Of a stretch of DNA of 64,000 nt, positions 63,605 to 64,000 are shown piece by piece; the stretch's first letter is position 1, and every line of letters starts with the position of its first letter. Both the position numbers and the translations under genes were made by a program. The stretch comes from Erpobdella octoculata (taxonomy: Eukaryota; Annelida; Clitellata; Hirudinida; Erpobdellidae). The stretch spans positions 39,383,820-39,447,819 of the forward strand of contig OZ022238.1 in assembly GCA_963978895.1 (NCBI GenBank), written 5' to 3'. Below the pieces are notes generated by a model. That model saw only the letters and a list, made by a program, of their open reading frames with translations, was not told where the DNA came from and made no database searches.

Positions 63605-64000
63605 CTTCAGAGCTTCATTTTAAACTTTATAATAATAAAACGGTATAAATTAAAATCGAAAAGGACACTTTCTCAAACTTATAATAATAAAGTTAATTAA
63701 ACAGCAGTTAGTTTGTTTTCAATACATGCAGAGTTAGACTTAAAATCAATAAAAGTATCCGAGTATTAATAAACAAGCTTTCAGTGAGTAAACAAGTGTC
63801 GACGCGTTCAGCCAAAGTCTCGCTAAAATACAAATTAAGTACACAACCAGCCACGCACACAGCTGATTTCACGCTCACTTTTTTCCGTAGTTTTAGTCTT
63901 TTCTACTTTCTTATTTTTATATTAATATTTGGATTGCAAAGTAAATGTTCAAACACCGCAGGTGTCTCAGCCTCACCTGCACTATTAATCTAAACATTCT

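Overview
This is an AT-rich animal nuclear window. The evidence is spliced genes with GT-AG introns, metazoan kinase and checkpoint families, and a dense mix of metazoan transposons: Helitrons, hAT, Academ-like, Penelope-like, Gypsy, several non-LTR lineages and a tRNA-derived SINE. I see nothing prokaryotic. An invertebrate is likely; the sequence alone does not let me name the phylum.

Three host loci are supported. (1) A seven-exon mixed-lineage kinase gene (MLK/MAP3K9-11/21 type; SH3, kinase, zipper-like helix, CRIB) lies on + at 34119-46031 and encodes about 800 aa. (2) Six minus-strand exons at 60236-61724 encode the middle and C-terminal half of the 9-1-1 clamp subunit RAD1; its first exons were not found. 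(3) An intronless PABPN1-like RRM gene lies on - at 22136-22858, probably a retrogene.

Layout. 1-4 kb: an I/Nimb-like LINE on -. 4.4-4.9 kb: a dead hAT transposase. 5.2-20.1 kb: eight copies of one Helitron family (H1), with TC...CTAG ends, exact A^T insertion, a GACT microsatellite and an internal repeat of about 157 bp. They are inserted in and around (TGTA)n/(CATA)n arrays that belong to a second Helitron family (H2). 20-22 kb: more H2 copies carrying an 18-bp GC-rich minisatellite. 22.9-25.4 kb: microsatellites, including a 2-kb hexamer array. 26.5-27.2 kb: a Penelope-like remnant. 28.4-31.5 kb: a TIR element with a broken XPG-nuclease/Cys-cluster gene. 31.6-33.7 kb: two LINE remnants. 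34-46 kb: the MLK gene; its 6.6-kb second intron holds a LINE interrupted by a second XPG/Cys-cluster TIR element with a 3-bp target duplication. 47-49 kb: remnants.

49.2-59.1 kb is a nested transposon stack. One hAT element with an intact 8-bp target duplication is split by about 8.5 kb of later insertions. These include a decayed Gypsy element whose LTR carries a second copy of the same hAT family (with its own 8-bp duplication), a TAGGG-type hAT MITE, and a Penelope-like element with a hammerhead-ribozyme-like motif downstream of its RT/GIY-YIG ORF. 59-62 kb: RAD1. 62.6-63.5 kb: a 250-bp palindrome and H2 Helitron ends.

Most long reading frames here are translations of microsatellites or of the Helitron tandem repeats and are not genes.
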